This document shows, in pieces, positions 9,796 through 16,573 of a DNA stretch of 64,000 nucleotides (position 1 is the first letter of the stretch; the number at the start of each line of letters is the position of its first letter). The stretch comes from Streptomyces ambofaciens ATCC 23877 (GTDB taxonomy: Bacteria > Actinomycetota > Actinomycetes > Streptomycetales > Streptomycetaceae). The stretch is taken from positions 5,319,001-5,383,000 of the forward strand of contig NZ_CP012382.1 of assembly GCF_001267885.1 (NCBI RefSeq), in the 5' to 3' direction. The translations under genes and the position numbers were made by a program. Below the pieces are notes generated by a model. The model was not told the DNA's origin. It did no database searches and saw nothing but the letters and a program-made list of their open reading frames with translations.

Positions 9796-10581
9796 TCAGA
9801 TGCCCTGCCAGTCGGGCTTGTGCGCGAACGTGTGCCGGAAGTACTCGGCGAGCTTCAGCTTGGAGGCGGCGGCCTCGTCGACGACGACGGTGGCGTGCGG
9901 GTGGAGCTGGAGCGCGGAGGCCGGGCACACCGCCGCCACCGGACCCTCGACACTCGCGGCGACCGCGTCCGCCTTGCCCTCTCCGGTGGCGAGCAGCACC
10001 ACGTGCCGGGCCTCCAGGATGGTGCCGATGCCCTGCGTGATCACGTGGTGCGGGACCTGCTCGATGTCGCCGTCGAAGAAGCGCGCGTTGTCGACGCGGG
10101 TCTGTTCGGTGAGCGTCTTGATCCGGGTCCGCGACGCGAGCGAGGAACACGGCTCGTTGAAGCCGATGTGCCCGTCGGTCCCGATGCCCAGCAGCTGGAG
10201 GTCGACCCCGCCGGCTCCGCCCAGCGCCTTGTCGTACGCCTCGCACGCCCCCTGCACGTCGTCCGCCGTGCCGTCCGGGCCCATGAACGCGTCCATGCCG
10301 ATCCCCAGTGGTTCGAGCACCTCGCGCCGCAGCACCGAGCGGTACGACTCGGGGTGCTCCGCGGGCAGGCCCACGTACTCGTCGAGCTGGGCGATCCGGG
10401 CCCGCGCGGTGTCCACGGTGCCCGAGCGCACCTTGGCCGCCAGCGCTTCGTACACGGGCAGCGGCGTCGAACCGGTGGCCACCCCGAGCAGGGCGTCGGG
10501 CTTGCGCCGGAGCAGCTGCGCCATGGCTTCGGCTATCAGCTCGCCGCCTGCCCTGGCGTCGGGAACGATGACAACTTCCAC
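9796..10581 (-). CDS. nagB: Glucosamine-6-phosphate deaminase NagB
   Basis: 261 residues, the normal length. The catalytic loop LGIGTDGHIGFNEP is present with Asp136, His138 and Glu143, and VATGSTPLPVY near residue 40 is the phosphate-binding loop. It converts glucosamine-6-phosphate to fructose-6-phosphate and ammonia in the cytoplasm, the last step in feeding GlcNAc into glycolysis. The start is a GTG at 10581. A dre element at 10646-10660 lies 65 bases upstream, so DasR repression is expected. The gene faces the das operon tail to tail. Confidence 0.96.
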   Translation of the reverse strand: MEVVIVPDARAGGELIAEAMAQLLRRKPDALLGVATGSTPLPVYEALAAKVRSGTVDTARARIAQLDEYVGLPAEHPESYRSVLRREVLEPLGIGMDAFMGPDGTADDVQGACEAYDKALGGAGGVDLQLLGIGTDGHIGFNEPCSSLASRTRIKTLTEQTRVDNARFFDGDIEQVPHHVITQGIGTILEARHVVLLATGEGKADAVAASVEGPVAAVCPASALQLHPHATVVVDEAAASKLKLAEYFRHTFAHKPDWQGI

Positions 10582-10645
10582 GCTTGCCTGCCGTTTCGAA
10601 GAGAGGACTCACCCGGGGTCCGGGACTGGCTGTGTGGGGCCCTGT

Positions 10646-10660
10646 GTGGTTTAGACCAAT
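10646..10660. promoter_or_regulatory. DasR operator (dre) upstream of nagB
   Basis: On the nagB strand the sequence reads ATTGGTCTAAACCAC, a close match to the dre palindrome, 65 bases upstream of the nagB start codon. Confidence 0.85.
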
Positions 10661-10720
10661 CTAACAGAGCCGGGCCCCGCGAGCGCGTCGAACCGGCCGC
10701 CGGAACGGCGGTGTCGGACC

Positions 10721-11473
10721 TCACGTCAGCGAACCTCCCGTGGCGTCCACCCAGCTCCCCGTGACCCACCGTCCCCCGTGCGAGGCGAGGAACGCCACCA
10801 CGTCCGCCACCTCGGCCGGCGTGCCGACCCCGCCCAGCGCGGAGAGGGCCGCCGCCCGGTCCCAGCCGTCCGCGCTCCCGTGCAGCAGTTCGGCCGTGTT
10901 GTCGGTCTCGATGATGCCGGGGGCGACCGAGTTCACCGTGATGCCGCGGGCGCCCAGCACCTTGGAGAGGTCGCGTGAGAAGACGTCCAGCGCTCCCTTC
11001 GTCATCGCGTACGCCATGTTGTCCGGCATCACAGCGGTGCGGGCCAGCCCCGAGGAGATGTTGATGACCCGGCCGCCGTCGCGCAGCCGCCCCATGCCGT
11101 GCTTGAGGATGAAGAGCGGCGCCTTCACGTTGACCGCGAAGACCGCGTCGTACTCCGCCTCGCCTATCTCCCCTATCGGGCGCGTGTTCCCTATCCCGGC
11201 GTTGTTCACCAGGACGTCCAGTCCGTCGGCGTACCGGTCGAACTCGTCCCACAGCGCCTCGGCCGCTCCGGGGGCGCTCAGATCCGCCCGGATCGCGAAC
11301 GCCGAACCGCCCGCCGCCTCGATGGCAGCGACCGTCTCCTTCGCCGCCGCCTCGTTCCTCCCGTAGTGCACGGCGACCCGTGCGCCGTCCTGCCCCAGCC
11401 GCTCGGCGATGCCGCGTCCGATGCCCCTGCTCGCCCCTGTGACGAGTGCCGTCCTGCCGGTGAGCACGCCCAT
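10721..11473 (-). CDS. SDR-family NAD(P)-dependent oxidoreductase
   Basis: 250 residues of a classical short-chain dehydrogenase. The cofactor motif TGASRGIG is at about 13-20, NNAG at about 90, and the active site has Ser in NISSG and the YxxxK pair in AYAMTKG. A C-terminal substrate region ends VDATGG. The VHYGRNE sequence after the second strand suggests NADP. It resembles 3-oxoacyl-ACP reductase-like enzymes, but the substrate is unknown. It is divergent from a TetR regulator, and two matching operator-like sequences lie between them, so it is probably that regulator's target. Confidence 0.9.
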   Translation of the reverse strand: MGVLTGRTALVTGASRGIGRGIAERLGQDGARVAVHYGRNEAAAKETVAAIEAAGGSAFAIRADLSAPGAAEALWDEFDRYADGLDVLVNNAGIGNTRPIGEIGEAEYDAVFAVNVKAPLFILKHGMGRLRDGGRVINISSGLARTAVMPDNMAYAMTKGALDVFSRDLSKVLGARGITVNSVAPGIIETDNTAELLHGSADGWDRAAALSALGGVGTPAEVADVVAFLASHGGRWVTGSWVDATGGSLT

Positions 11474-11497
11474 GACGGCGCCCCCCTTCGTATTTCC

Positions 11498-11560
11498 CTA
11501 GTGGTCGCTACAGAAAAGACCGTACAGCACCCCGGCGACATTTCTCTAGTGCCCGCTATA
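11498..11560. promoter_or_regulatory. Twin operator-like repeats between the SDR and TetR genes
   Basis: Two copies of ATTTCYCTAGTGNYCGCTA occur, with CTAGTGGTCGCTA near 11498 and CTAGTGCCCGCTA near 11546, 48 bases apart. Each contains an inverted repeat TAGYG-NN-CGCTA. One copy overlaps the promoter of the TetR gene, and the other lies 25-40 bases upstream of the SDR start, as expected of a TetR-type operator pair. Confidence 0.65.
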
Positions 11561-11562
11561 AA
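11535..11562 (+). promoter_or_regulatory. Promoter of the TetR gene, leaderless transcript likely
   Basis: GCGACA (11535-11540), a 16-base spacer and TATAAA (11557-11562) fit a housekeeping promoter. The expected start of transcription is within a few bases of the ATG at 11571, and no ribosome-binding sequence precedes that ATG. Confidence 0.55.
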
Positions 11563-11570
11563 ATGCGTCC

Positions 11571-12215
11571 ATGGTGAGCAGCGAGAAGAACGGGCAGGCG
11601 GGGGCGCCGGCCGGCAGGAGTGCGGCCAGGACCCGGGGCCGGCCTCGTTCCTTCGACCGGGCCACGGCCCTGGAGAAGGCGCTGATGGCCTTCTGGGAAC
11701 ACGGTTACGAGGCCACGTCCGTCTCCGACCTCACCCGGGTCATGGACATCGGTGCCCCGAGCCTCTACGCCGCCTTCGGCGACAAGCGCTCGCTCTTCGA
11801 GGAGGTCGTCCAGGAGTACGGCGTGCGCTATGGCTCCTTCGGCGCCCGCGCCCTTGACGAGGAGCCGACCGCGCGCGCGGGGACGGAGCGGATGCTGCGC
11901 GAGGCCGCCGCCGAGTACACGGCCCCGGGCCGGCCGCACGGCTGCCTCGTCATCCACGCGGCCGCCAACTGTTCGACGCCCGAGGTCGAGGAGTCCCTCC
12001 GGGAGCGGCGCAACGCCAACATCGCCGCGATCGAGAGCCGGATCGCCGCCGACGTGGACGCGGGCGTGCTCCCGCCGGCCACCGATGCCGCGACCCTGGC
12101 CCGCTACACCGGTGCGATGATCCAGGGCATGTCCCAGCTGGCGCGCGACGGCGCGACCCGGGCGGAACTGGAGGCACTCGTGGAAATTGCCCTGGCTGCC
12201 TGGCCCCGCGTGTGA
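11571..12215 (+). CDS. TetR-family transcriptional regulator
   Basis: 214 residues. A basic, Gly/Ala-rich leader precedes the TetR helix-turn-helix (about residues 28-75: FDRATALEKALMAFWEHGYEATSVSDL, then IGAPSLYAAFGDKRSLF). The C-terminal ligand domain contains a Cys in NCSTPEVEE, a pattern found in the YcdC/AcnR-like branch. It is divergent from the SDR oxidoreductase with shared operator-like repeats between, so autoregulation plus control of the SDR gene is likely. The inducer is unknown. A hairpin at 12234-12267 ends the transcript. Confidence 0.9.
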   Translation: MVSSEKNGQAGAPAGRSAARTRGRPRSFDRATALEKALMAFWEHGYEATSVSDLTRVMDIGAPSLYAAFGDKRSLFEEVVQEYGVRYGSFGARALDEEPTARAGTERMLREAAAEYTAPGRPHGCLVIHAAANCSTPEVEESLRERRNANIAAIESRIAADVDAGVLPPATDAATLARYTGAMIQGMSQLARDGATRAELEALVEIALAAWPRV

Positions 12216-12233
12216 GCCAACAGGGTTAGGCTT

Positions 12234-12267
12234 CTGCCGGGCACTCGGGTGACCGCGTGCCCGGCAG
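12234..12267 (+). terminator. Hairpin downstream of the TetR gene
   Basis: CTGCCGGGCAC and GTGCCCGGCAG form a perfect 11-bp stem with a 12-base loop. There is no U-tract, as is usual for Streptomyces terminators. It separates the TetR gene from the small RNA promoter. Confidence 0.7.
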
Positions 12268-12298
12268 GGCACGACAACGACAAACGGCGTCCATCGCA

Positions 12299-12327
12299 TG
12301 GACACGGTGAGTGGTCTAGTCCACAAT
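12299..12327 (+). promoter_or_regulatory. Small-RNA promoter overlapped by a DasR box
   Basis: TGGACA (12299-12304), a 17-base spacer and CACAAT (12322-12327) form a good promoter. The dre palindrome GTGGTCTAGTCCACAA (12311-12326) fills the spacer and most of the -10, so DasR binding would exclude polymerase. The predicted start of transcription is near 12334. Confidence 0.7.
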
Positions 12328-12333
12328 GGCCAC

Positions 12334-12490
12334 GGATGGCACTTGCCGTGACGCTCACGCAAGGTGATCGCCAGACTTCCGCCTTCCCCGCACAGGAGGG
12401 CGGACCGAGGAACCGGAGCTCTCTGCCCTGACTGCCCCGGCTCCTCATCCTTCGGCCGACCGGGACCGCACACCCCACGGCCGTTGTTGC
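12334..12490 (+). ncRNA. scr5239: Candidate small RNA, scr5239-like
   Basis: No coding frame is supported between the TetR gene and the kinase. Downstream of a good promoter the strand can fold into a series of hairpins. These are CTTGCCGTGA paired with TCACGCAAG (12342-12363), CCGCC with GGGCGG (about 12380-12402), GAGGA-CCGG with CCGG-TCCTC (about 12406-12448), and CGGCCG with CGGCCG (12453-12483) followed by TTGTTGC. The predicted length is about 155 nt. In S. coelicolor a conserved small RNA of about 159 nt, scr5239, is known upstream of the equivalent kinase gene; it represses agarase (dagA) and metE post-transcriptionally. Length, position and the DasR box all fit, though I identify it by locus rather than by alignment. 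Confidence 0.68.
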
Positions 12491-12634
12491 TCCGGGCTGC
12501 GGTGCCGGGAGGGTTGAGGGTCCCTCCCAGGCGCCGCGGCCCGCGGGTGTCTCCGGGGGCTGGTCCCGGGCCCTCCGCCGGTGGGAACCGGCTGGTTCCG
12601 AGCACTGTCCGTACCGCCAGGTACGCTCAGCCAC

Positions 12635-14110
12635 GTGCCCTCCATGAACGAACTCGTACGCCAGCACACAGCGCTCGACGACTCCGACCTCGAGTGGCTC
12701 CACCTGCTGGTCTCGGAGTGGCAGCTCCTCTCCGACCTCTCCTTCGCCGACCTCGTCCTGTGGGTCCCCACCCGCGACGGCACGCGCTACGTCTCGGTCG
12801 CCCAGATGCGCCCGAACACGGGCCCGACCTCGTACCAGGACGACATGGTCGGCCACCTCGTCCCGCGCGGCCGGCGCCCCATGCTGGACGCCGCCCTGGA
12901 CGAGGGCCGGATCGTGCGCGAGGGCGACCCGGAGTGGCGCGAGGAGGTCCCGGTCCGCGTCGAGTCCATCCCCGTGCGACGCCAGGGGCGCGTCCTGGGT
13001 GTCATCGCCCGCAACACGAACCTGCTCACCGTGCGCACGCCGAGCCGTCTGGAACTCACGTACCTCCAGAGCGCCTCCGACCTCGCCCAGATGATCGCGG
13101 CCGGCGCCTTCCCGTTCGAGAACCAGCAGGTCGACATGGACGCCTCACCCCGCGTGGGTGACGGTCTGATCAGGGTCGACGGGGACGGCATCGTCCAGTA
13201 CGCCTCGCCGAACGCGCTGTCGGCCTACCACCGCATGGGCCTCGCCGCCGACCTGGTCGGCCAGCACCTCGGCCGTACCACCGCCGACATCGCCCCCTCC
13301 CGCGGCCCCGTGGACGAGGCGCTCGCCAAGGTGGCCAGCGGCTGGGCGCCCCGCGAGTTCGAGATCGAGGCCCATGACGGGGTGATCCAGTTCCGTGCCA
13401 TCCCCCTCAAACCCAAGGGCACGCGCATCGGTTCCCTGGTGCTCCTCCGCGACGTCACGGAACTGCGTCGCCGGGAACGTGAGTTGATCACGAAGGACGC
13501 CACCATCCGGGAGATCCACCACCGGGTGAAGAACAATCTGCAGACGGTGGCGGCCCTGCTGCGTCTCCAGGCCCGGCGTATCGAGTCCGACCGGGGACGC
13601 GAAGCGCTCGAGGAGGCCGTGCGCCGCGTCGGATCGATCGCGATCGTGCACGAGACGCTCTCCCAGAACCTGGACGAGCGCGTGGAGTTCGACGAGATCG
13701 CCGACCGCGTACTGGCGATGGTGGCGGAGATCTCGCCGGGCAAGGTCACCGGCCGGCGCACCGGACGCTTCGGCATCCTGGACGCCGAGGTGGCGACCCC
13801 GCTGTCGATGGTCCTGACCGAGGTGCTGCAGAACGCCCTGGAGCACGGCTTCCGCGAGGGCGACACCGGCACGGTCGAGGTCTCCGCGGTCCGTGGCGGC
13901 ACGACGAAGGAGGCCCGGCTGCTGGTCACCGTCCAGGACGACGGGGTCGGCCTGCCCGAGGACTTCGACCCGCACCGCTCCGGCAACCTCGGCCTGCAGA
14001 TCGTGCGCACCCTGGTGGAGGGTGAGCTGGGCGGCTCCTTCGACATGGTCCCGGCCCCGAGCCGCGGCACCCGGGTGATCCTCGACATCCCGGTGCCCGC
14101 GGCGAAGTAG
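12635..14110 (+). CDS. pdtaS: Soluble sensor histidine kinase, PdtaS-like (GAF-PAS-HisKA_2)
   Basis: 491 residues with no membrane segment. A GAF domain spans about 1-150, a PAS domain about 165-275, then a HisKA_2 dimerisation domain with IREIHHRVKNNLQTVAALLRL (phospho-acceptor His295 or His296). The HATPase domain shows TEVLQNALEHGF and DDGVGLP. This architecture is that of mycobacterial PdtaS, which phosphorylates an ANTAR-type antiterminator, PdtaR. In M. tuberculosis pdtaS lies beside whiB1, and here the gene faces the whiB1 orthologue wblE, so orthology is likely. No ANTAR partner is in the window. GTG 12635 is chosen as start; ATG 12644 is an alternative three codons later. Confidence 0.88.
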   Translation: MPSMNELVRQHTALDDSDLEWLHLLVSEWQLLSDLSFADLVLWVPTRDGTRYVSVAQMRPNTGPTSYQDDMVGHLVPRGRRPMLDAALDEGRIVREGDPEWREEVPVRVESIPVRRQGRVLGVIARNTNLLTVRTPSRLELTYLQSASDLAQMIAAGAFPFENQQVDMDASPRVGDGLIRVDGDGIVQYASPNALSAYHRMGLAADLVGQHLGRTTADIAPSRGPVDEALAKVASGWAPREFEIEAHDGVIQFRAIPLKPKGTRIGSLVLLRDVTELRRRERELITKDATIREIHHRVKNNLQTVAALLRLQARRIESDRGREALEEAVRRVGSIAIVHETLSQNLDERVEFDEIADRVLAMVAEISPGKVTGRRTGRFGILDAEVATPLSMVLTEVLQNALEHGFREGDTGTVEVSAVRGGTTKEARLLVTVQDDGVGLPEDFDPHRSGNLGLQIVRTLVEGELGGSFDMVPAPSRGTRVILDIPVPAAK

Positions 14111-14217
14111 CGGGGCCGGGGGAGAGGGCGAAGGGAAGGGGCCGCAGGAGGCAGGGCCGGCCCGCCGGGCGCGGGCTCGGCGCGGGTGCCCGGGACGCGG
14201 GAGCCGGGGGCGGACAG

Positions 14218-14250
14218 CAAAAAGCCCCGGACCGGTGAAGGTCCGAGGCC
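14218..14250 (-). terminator. Intrinsic terminator of wblE
   Basis: On the minus strand GCCTCGGACC and GGTCCGGGGC form a 10-bp stem with one G-U pair and a six-base loop, followed by TTTTT. A classical U-tract terminator of this kind is uncommon in such GC-rich DNA. It lies between the convergent kinase and wblE genes. Confidence 0.85.
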
Positions 14251-14371
14251 AGTGCTCGTGCGTTGCATCGTTCGATGCGCATCGGGGGTACTGCGCGCTG
14301 CGGCTCGGGAGCGGGGGTTGCGTACTCGCTGTACGCGCCGCCAAGCTCAGGCTGTCAGCAGGGGTGGATGG

Positions 14372-14629
14372 TCAGGCGGAGGCCTGACGAGCCCGGTTGC
14401 GGGCGGCACGGCGCTTCATTGCGCGGCGCTCGTCCTCGCTGAGACCACCCCAGACGCCGGAGTCCTGGCCGGACTCGAGCGCCCACTGCAGGCACTGCTC
14501 CATGACAGGGCAGCGACGGCAGACGGCCTTGGCTTCCTCGATCTGCAGCAGCGCGGGACCGGTGTTGCCGATGGGGAAGAAGAGCTCGGGGTCTTCCTCG
14601 CGGCAAACGGCGCGGTGACGCCAGTCCAT
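14372..14629 (-). CDS. wblE: WhiB-family iron-sulfur regulator WblE
   Basis: 85 residues with the complete WhiB signature. Cys9, Cys37, Cys40 and Cys46 bind a [4Fe-4S] cluster, and the GVWGG turn with SEDERR precedes a basic C-terminal tail (MKRRAARNRAR) that contacts DNA. Sequence and length match WblE/WhiB1, the essential, NO-sensitive member that binds the housekeeping sigma factor in mycobacteria. The start is preceded by AAGGAGAGG. A CRP-like palindrome and promoter boxes lie immediately upstream, and a U-tract terminator follows. The convergent neighbour is the PdtaS-like kinase, the same arrangement of families as in Mycobacterium. Confidence 0.95.
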   Translation of the reverse strand: MDWRHRAVCREEDPELFFPIGNTGPALLQIEEAKAVCRRCPVMEQCLQWALESGQDSGVWGGLSEDERRAMKRRAARNRARQASA

Positions 14630-14649
14630 GGCTGCTACCTCTCCTTGGT

Positions 14650-14678
14650 ATTACATGCAGGTTGCTTGTGAATGTGAA
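14650..14678 (-). promoter_or_regulatory. Candidate wblE promoter
   Basis: On the minus strand TTCACA (14678-14673), 17 bases and TGTAAT (14655-14650) fit a housekeeping promoter. The transcript would start near 14643, just at the GGAGAGG ribosome site, giving a very short leader. Confidence 0.5.
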
Positions 14679-14688
14679 CGCTTTCACG
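14673..14688. promoter_or_regulatory. CRP-like palindrome at the wblE promoter
   Basis: TGTGA-ACGCTT-TCACG matches the CRP/FNR-type consensus TGTGA-N6-TCACA at nine of ten positions. It overlaps the proposed -35 box of wblE. In M. tuberculosis the whiB1 promoter is known to bind the cAMP receptor protein. Confidence 0.55.
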
Positions 14689-14689
14689 A

Positions 14690-14948
14690 ATCCCTCAACA
14701 AGGGAAGGGCCTACCGCCAGGTTGCCCGGCGTGGTCCTGTGATTTGAAGAGGGGTTCTGGTGATCTGTGGAGGCTGGTGTTGCGGGCCGTCCCGATCGCC
14801 AAGAAGAGACTCGCAAACCTCAGCGGCGGATACAACCCCTTCCGGAAAGTTTTTTTTGATTCTTCGGTGTCGACTAGGTCACAGCCGTACTTCCATGGGG
14901 TGGACCCTGGTCTAAACGTTCGAGTGAAAGGACTTTCGCCCCTTCTGC
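14690..14948. other. AT-rich spacer between the lipid kinase gene and wblE
   Basis: A 260-base non-coding stretch with a T8 run at about 14850-14858 and distinctly lower GC than its surroundings. A minus-strand frame of 85 codons (14695-14952) crosses it but has weak codon bias, and I do not accept it. A dre half-site (CTGGTCTA, near 14907) has no matching right half. The segment from about 14800 to 14860 may be a conserved leader or regulatory element, but I cannot assign a function. Confidence 0.4.
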
Positions 14949-15917
14949 TCACACAATCACACGCAGTGCACGGCGTACGCCTGTGAACGTCACGCTGGTC
15001 CGCAGTCCCAGGTGGTCACCGTCCATCTGGAGGGGGAGCGGGACCTTCGAATGCAAGGTGAACCCGGTCAGATCGTGCAGGGAGACGGCGTGCCGGCCCT
15101 GGGGTCCGCGCTCGGGGGACGAAGTGAGCAACTGGGTGCCATACCGGGCAACCGCACCCGTGGACAGGCGGCTGAGACCGAAGAGGTCGAGCCCGGTATC
15201 GAACGAGGCCTTAGGTGACGCGTAGATCGGGCGATTGCCGAGAAACGTCCAGGGGCACGTGTTCGAGACTATGGAGAGCACGAGATCGTTGATCGGCTCC
15301 TCGCCCGCCCGCTCCAGGGTGATCGTCCCGCTGCGGCGGTGCGGCTCTCCCATGAGCGCCCGCATGACCTGGCGGAGGTAGAGGGCGTGGGTGGATCTCC
15401 TGCCGCGCTCGCGCTGCTGCTCCACACGGCCGACCACGCCGGCGTCGAAGCCCAGCCCTGCGTTGAAGGTGAACCAGCGGGCCGGCACCGACTCGTCCTC
15501 CGAGCCCGGCGTGCCCGAGGCGAGGCCCAGTCCGACGGTCCGCTCGCTGCCCTCGCGCAGGGCGTCCAGCAGGGCGCCGGTGGCCTCCACCGCGTGGTTG
15601 GGCAGGCCGAGGGCGCGGGCGAAGACGTTGGTGGAGCCGCCGGGGACCACCGCGAGGCGGGGCAGGTTCTCCGGGGCGGGGCCGGCGTGCAGCAGACCGT
15701 TGACGACCTCGTTCACCGTGCCGTCGCCGCCGAGGGCGACCACCAGCTCGATGTCGTCGCTCTGCGCCGCCTGCCGGCCGAGGTCGCGCGCGTGGCCGCG
15801 GTACTCGGTGGTGACCGCCTCCAGCTTCATCTCGCTCGCGAGCGCGTGGATGAGCACGTCGCGCGTGCGCGCGCTCGTGGTGGTTGCCGCCGGATTGACC
15901 ACGAGAAGTGCACGCAT
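14949..15917 (-). CDS. Diacylglycerol/lipid kinase (YegS/DagK family)
   Basis: 322 residues. The N-terminus MRALLVVNPAATT and the nucleotide-binding loop GGDGTVNEVVNG (about residues 62-73) define the DagK catalytic domain. PGGSTNVFARALG follows at about 92, as in the family. The C-terminal beta-sandwich contains the dPLQMDGDHLG-type motif. The enzyme phosphorylates diacylglycerol or a related lipid at the membrane; the exact lipid cannot be told. The start codon lies seven bases after a TACCCT -10 box and has no ribosome site, so the mRNA is probably leaderless. It is divergent from a small membrane protein with the same promoter word. Confidence 0.9.
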   Translation of the reverse strand: MRALLVVNPAATTTSARTRDVLIHALASEMKLEAVTTEYRGHARDLGRQAAQSDDIELVVALGGDGTVNEVVNGLLHAGPAPENLPRLAVVPGGSTNVFARALGLPNHAVEATGALLDALREGSERTVGLGLASGTPGSEDESVPARWFTFNAGLGFDAGVVGRVEQQRERGRRSTHALYLRQVMRALMGEPHRRSGTITLERAGEEPINDLVLSIVSNTCPWTFLGNRPIYASPKASFDTGLDLFGLSRLSTGAVARYGTQLLTSSPERGPQGRHAVSLHDLTGFTLHSKVPLPLQMDGDHLGLRTSVTFTGVRRALRVIV

Positions 15918-15924
15918 GGTTTGC

Positions 15925-15930
15925 AGGGTA
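15925..15930 (-). promoter_or_regulatory. -10 box TACCCT of the lipid kinase gene (leaderless)
   Basis: Minus-strand TACCCTGCAA places the -10 seven bases before the ATG at 15917. No Shine-Dalgarno sequence is present. Confidence 0.5.
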
Positions 15931-16033
15931 CCTACTGGGTGGTACCCGGCCCAGACCGAGGGGGAGATCGGGACGGGCGCACGGGCGTGGACGGTGCGCC
16001 GGACGCGCCCGCCGGTTCCCGTGCGCCGGGGGC

Positions 16034-16039
16034 TACCCT
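16034..16039 (+). promoter_or_regulatory. -10 box TACCCT of the divergent membrane protein gene (leaderless)
   Basis: The same decamer TACCCTGCAA as on the opposite side, here six bases before the GTG at 16046. Transcription starting at the GTG would give a leaderless mRNA. Confidence 0.45.
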
Positions 16040-16045
16040 GCAAGG

Positions 16046-16495
16046 GTGAGCAGTGAGCAGAACCCCACCACCCCCGAAACCGCCGAAGAGCGCGGTCCCC
16101 GTCCCGGCCGGCTGACCGCCGCGGCGGCGCTCGCCGCACTGGAGGGGCTGGCGCTCGTCGTGGGCGGCGCCTGGATGCTGGTGGGCGGTCTCACGGGCCA
16201 TCCCGACGACCGGACCTCGGCCCTCACCGGCGGCGTCACCCTGATCGTCCTCGCCCTGCTGCCGCTGCTCGCCGCCCGCGGCCTGATCGCCCGGCGGGGC
16301 TGGAGCCGGGGTCCCGCCGTCATCACGCAGATCATGGCGCTGCCCGTGGCCTACAACCTGCTCCAGGCCGACAGCGTGGCCATCCCGGCGGGCATCGTGC
16401 TCGGTGTCGTCGCCGTCACGGCGCTGGTGCTGCTCGTGAACCCCACGACCACCCAGGCCCTCGGGATCCGGGGGCCCGGCGGCGCGGAGAAGTAG
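16046..16495 (+). CDS. Small integral membrane protein of unknown function
   Basis: 149 residues. A short Pro/Glu-rich N-terminus is followed by four predicted transmembrane helices (about 28-50, 60-80, 90-108 and 115-135) and a short tail ending GPGGAEK. The GTG at 16046 is chosen because it directly precedes the hydrophilic N-terminus and follows a -10-like box. I do not recognise a family beyond a generic actinobacterial integral membrane protein. It is divergent from the lipid kinase gene, with identical promoter decamers, so coexpression is possible. Confidence 0.75.
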   Translation: MSSEQNPTTPETAEERGPRPGRLTAAAALAALEGLALVVGGAWMLVGGLTGHPDDRTSALTGGVTLIVLALLPLLAARGLIARRGWSRGPAVITQIMALPVAYNLLQADSVAIPAGIVLGVVAVTALVLLVNPTTTQALGIRGPGGAEK

Positions 16496-16573
16496 GCCGT
16501 CCCGCCCGGCGGGTGTCCGGGCGCATCCGGCGCCCGGTCATGTCCGGGTCCGGTGGTCCGCGGGCGCGGTCGA

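Noticed and set aside
14907-14920. CTGGTCTAAACGTT as a DasR site
   Set aside because: The left half fits the dre consensus but the right half does not.
14695-14952. An 85-codon minus-strand frame between the lipid kinase gene and wblE
   Set aside because: Third-position GC is too low, the frame spans an A8 run and the wblE promoter area, and it has no recognisable features.
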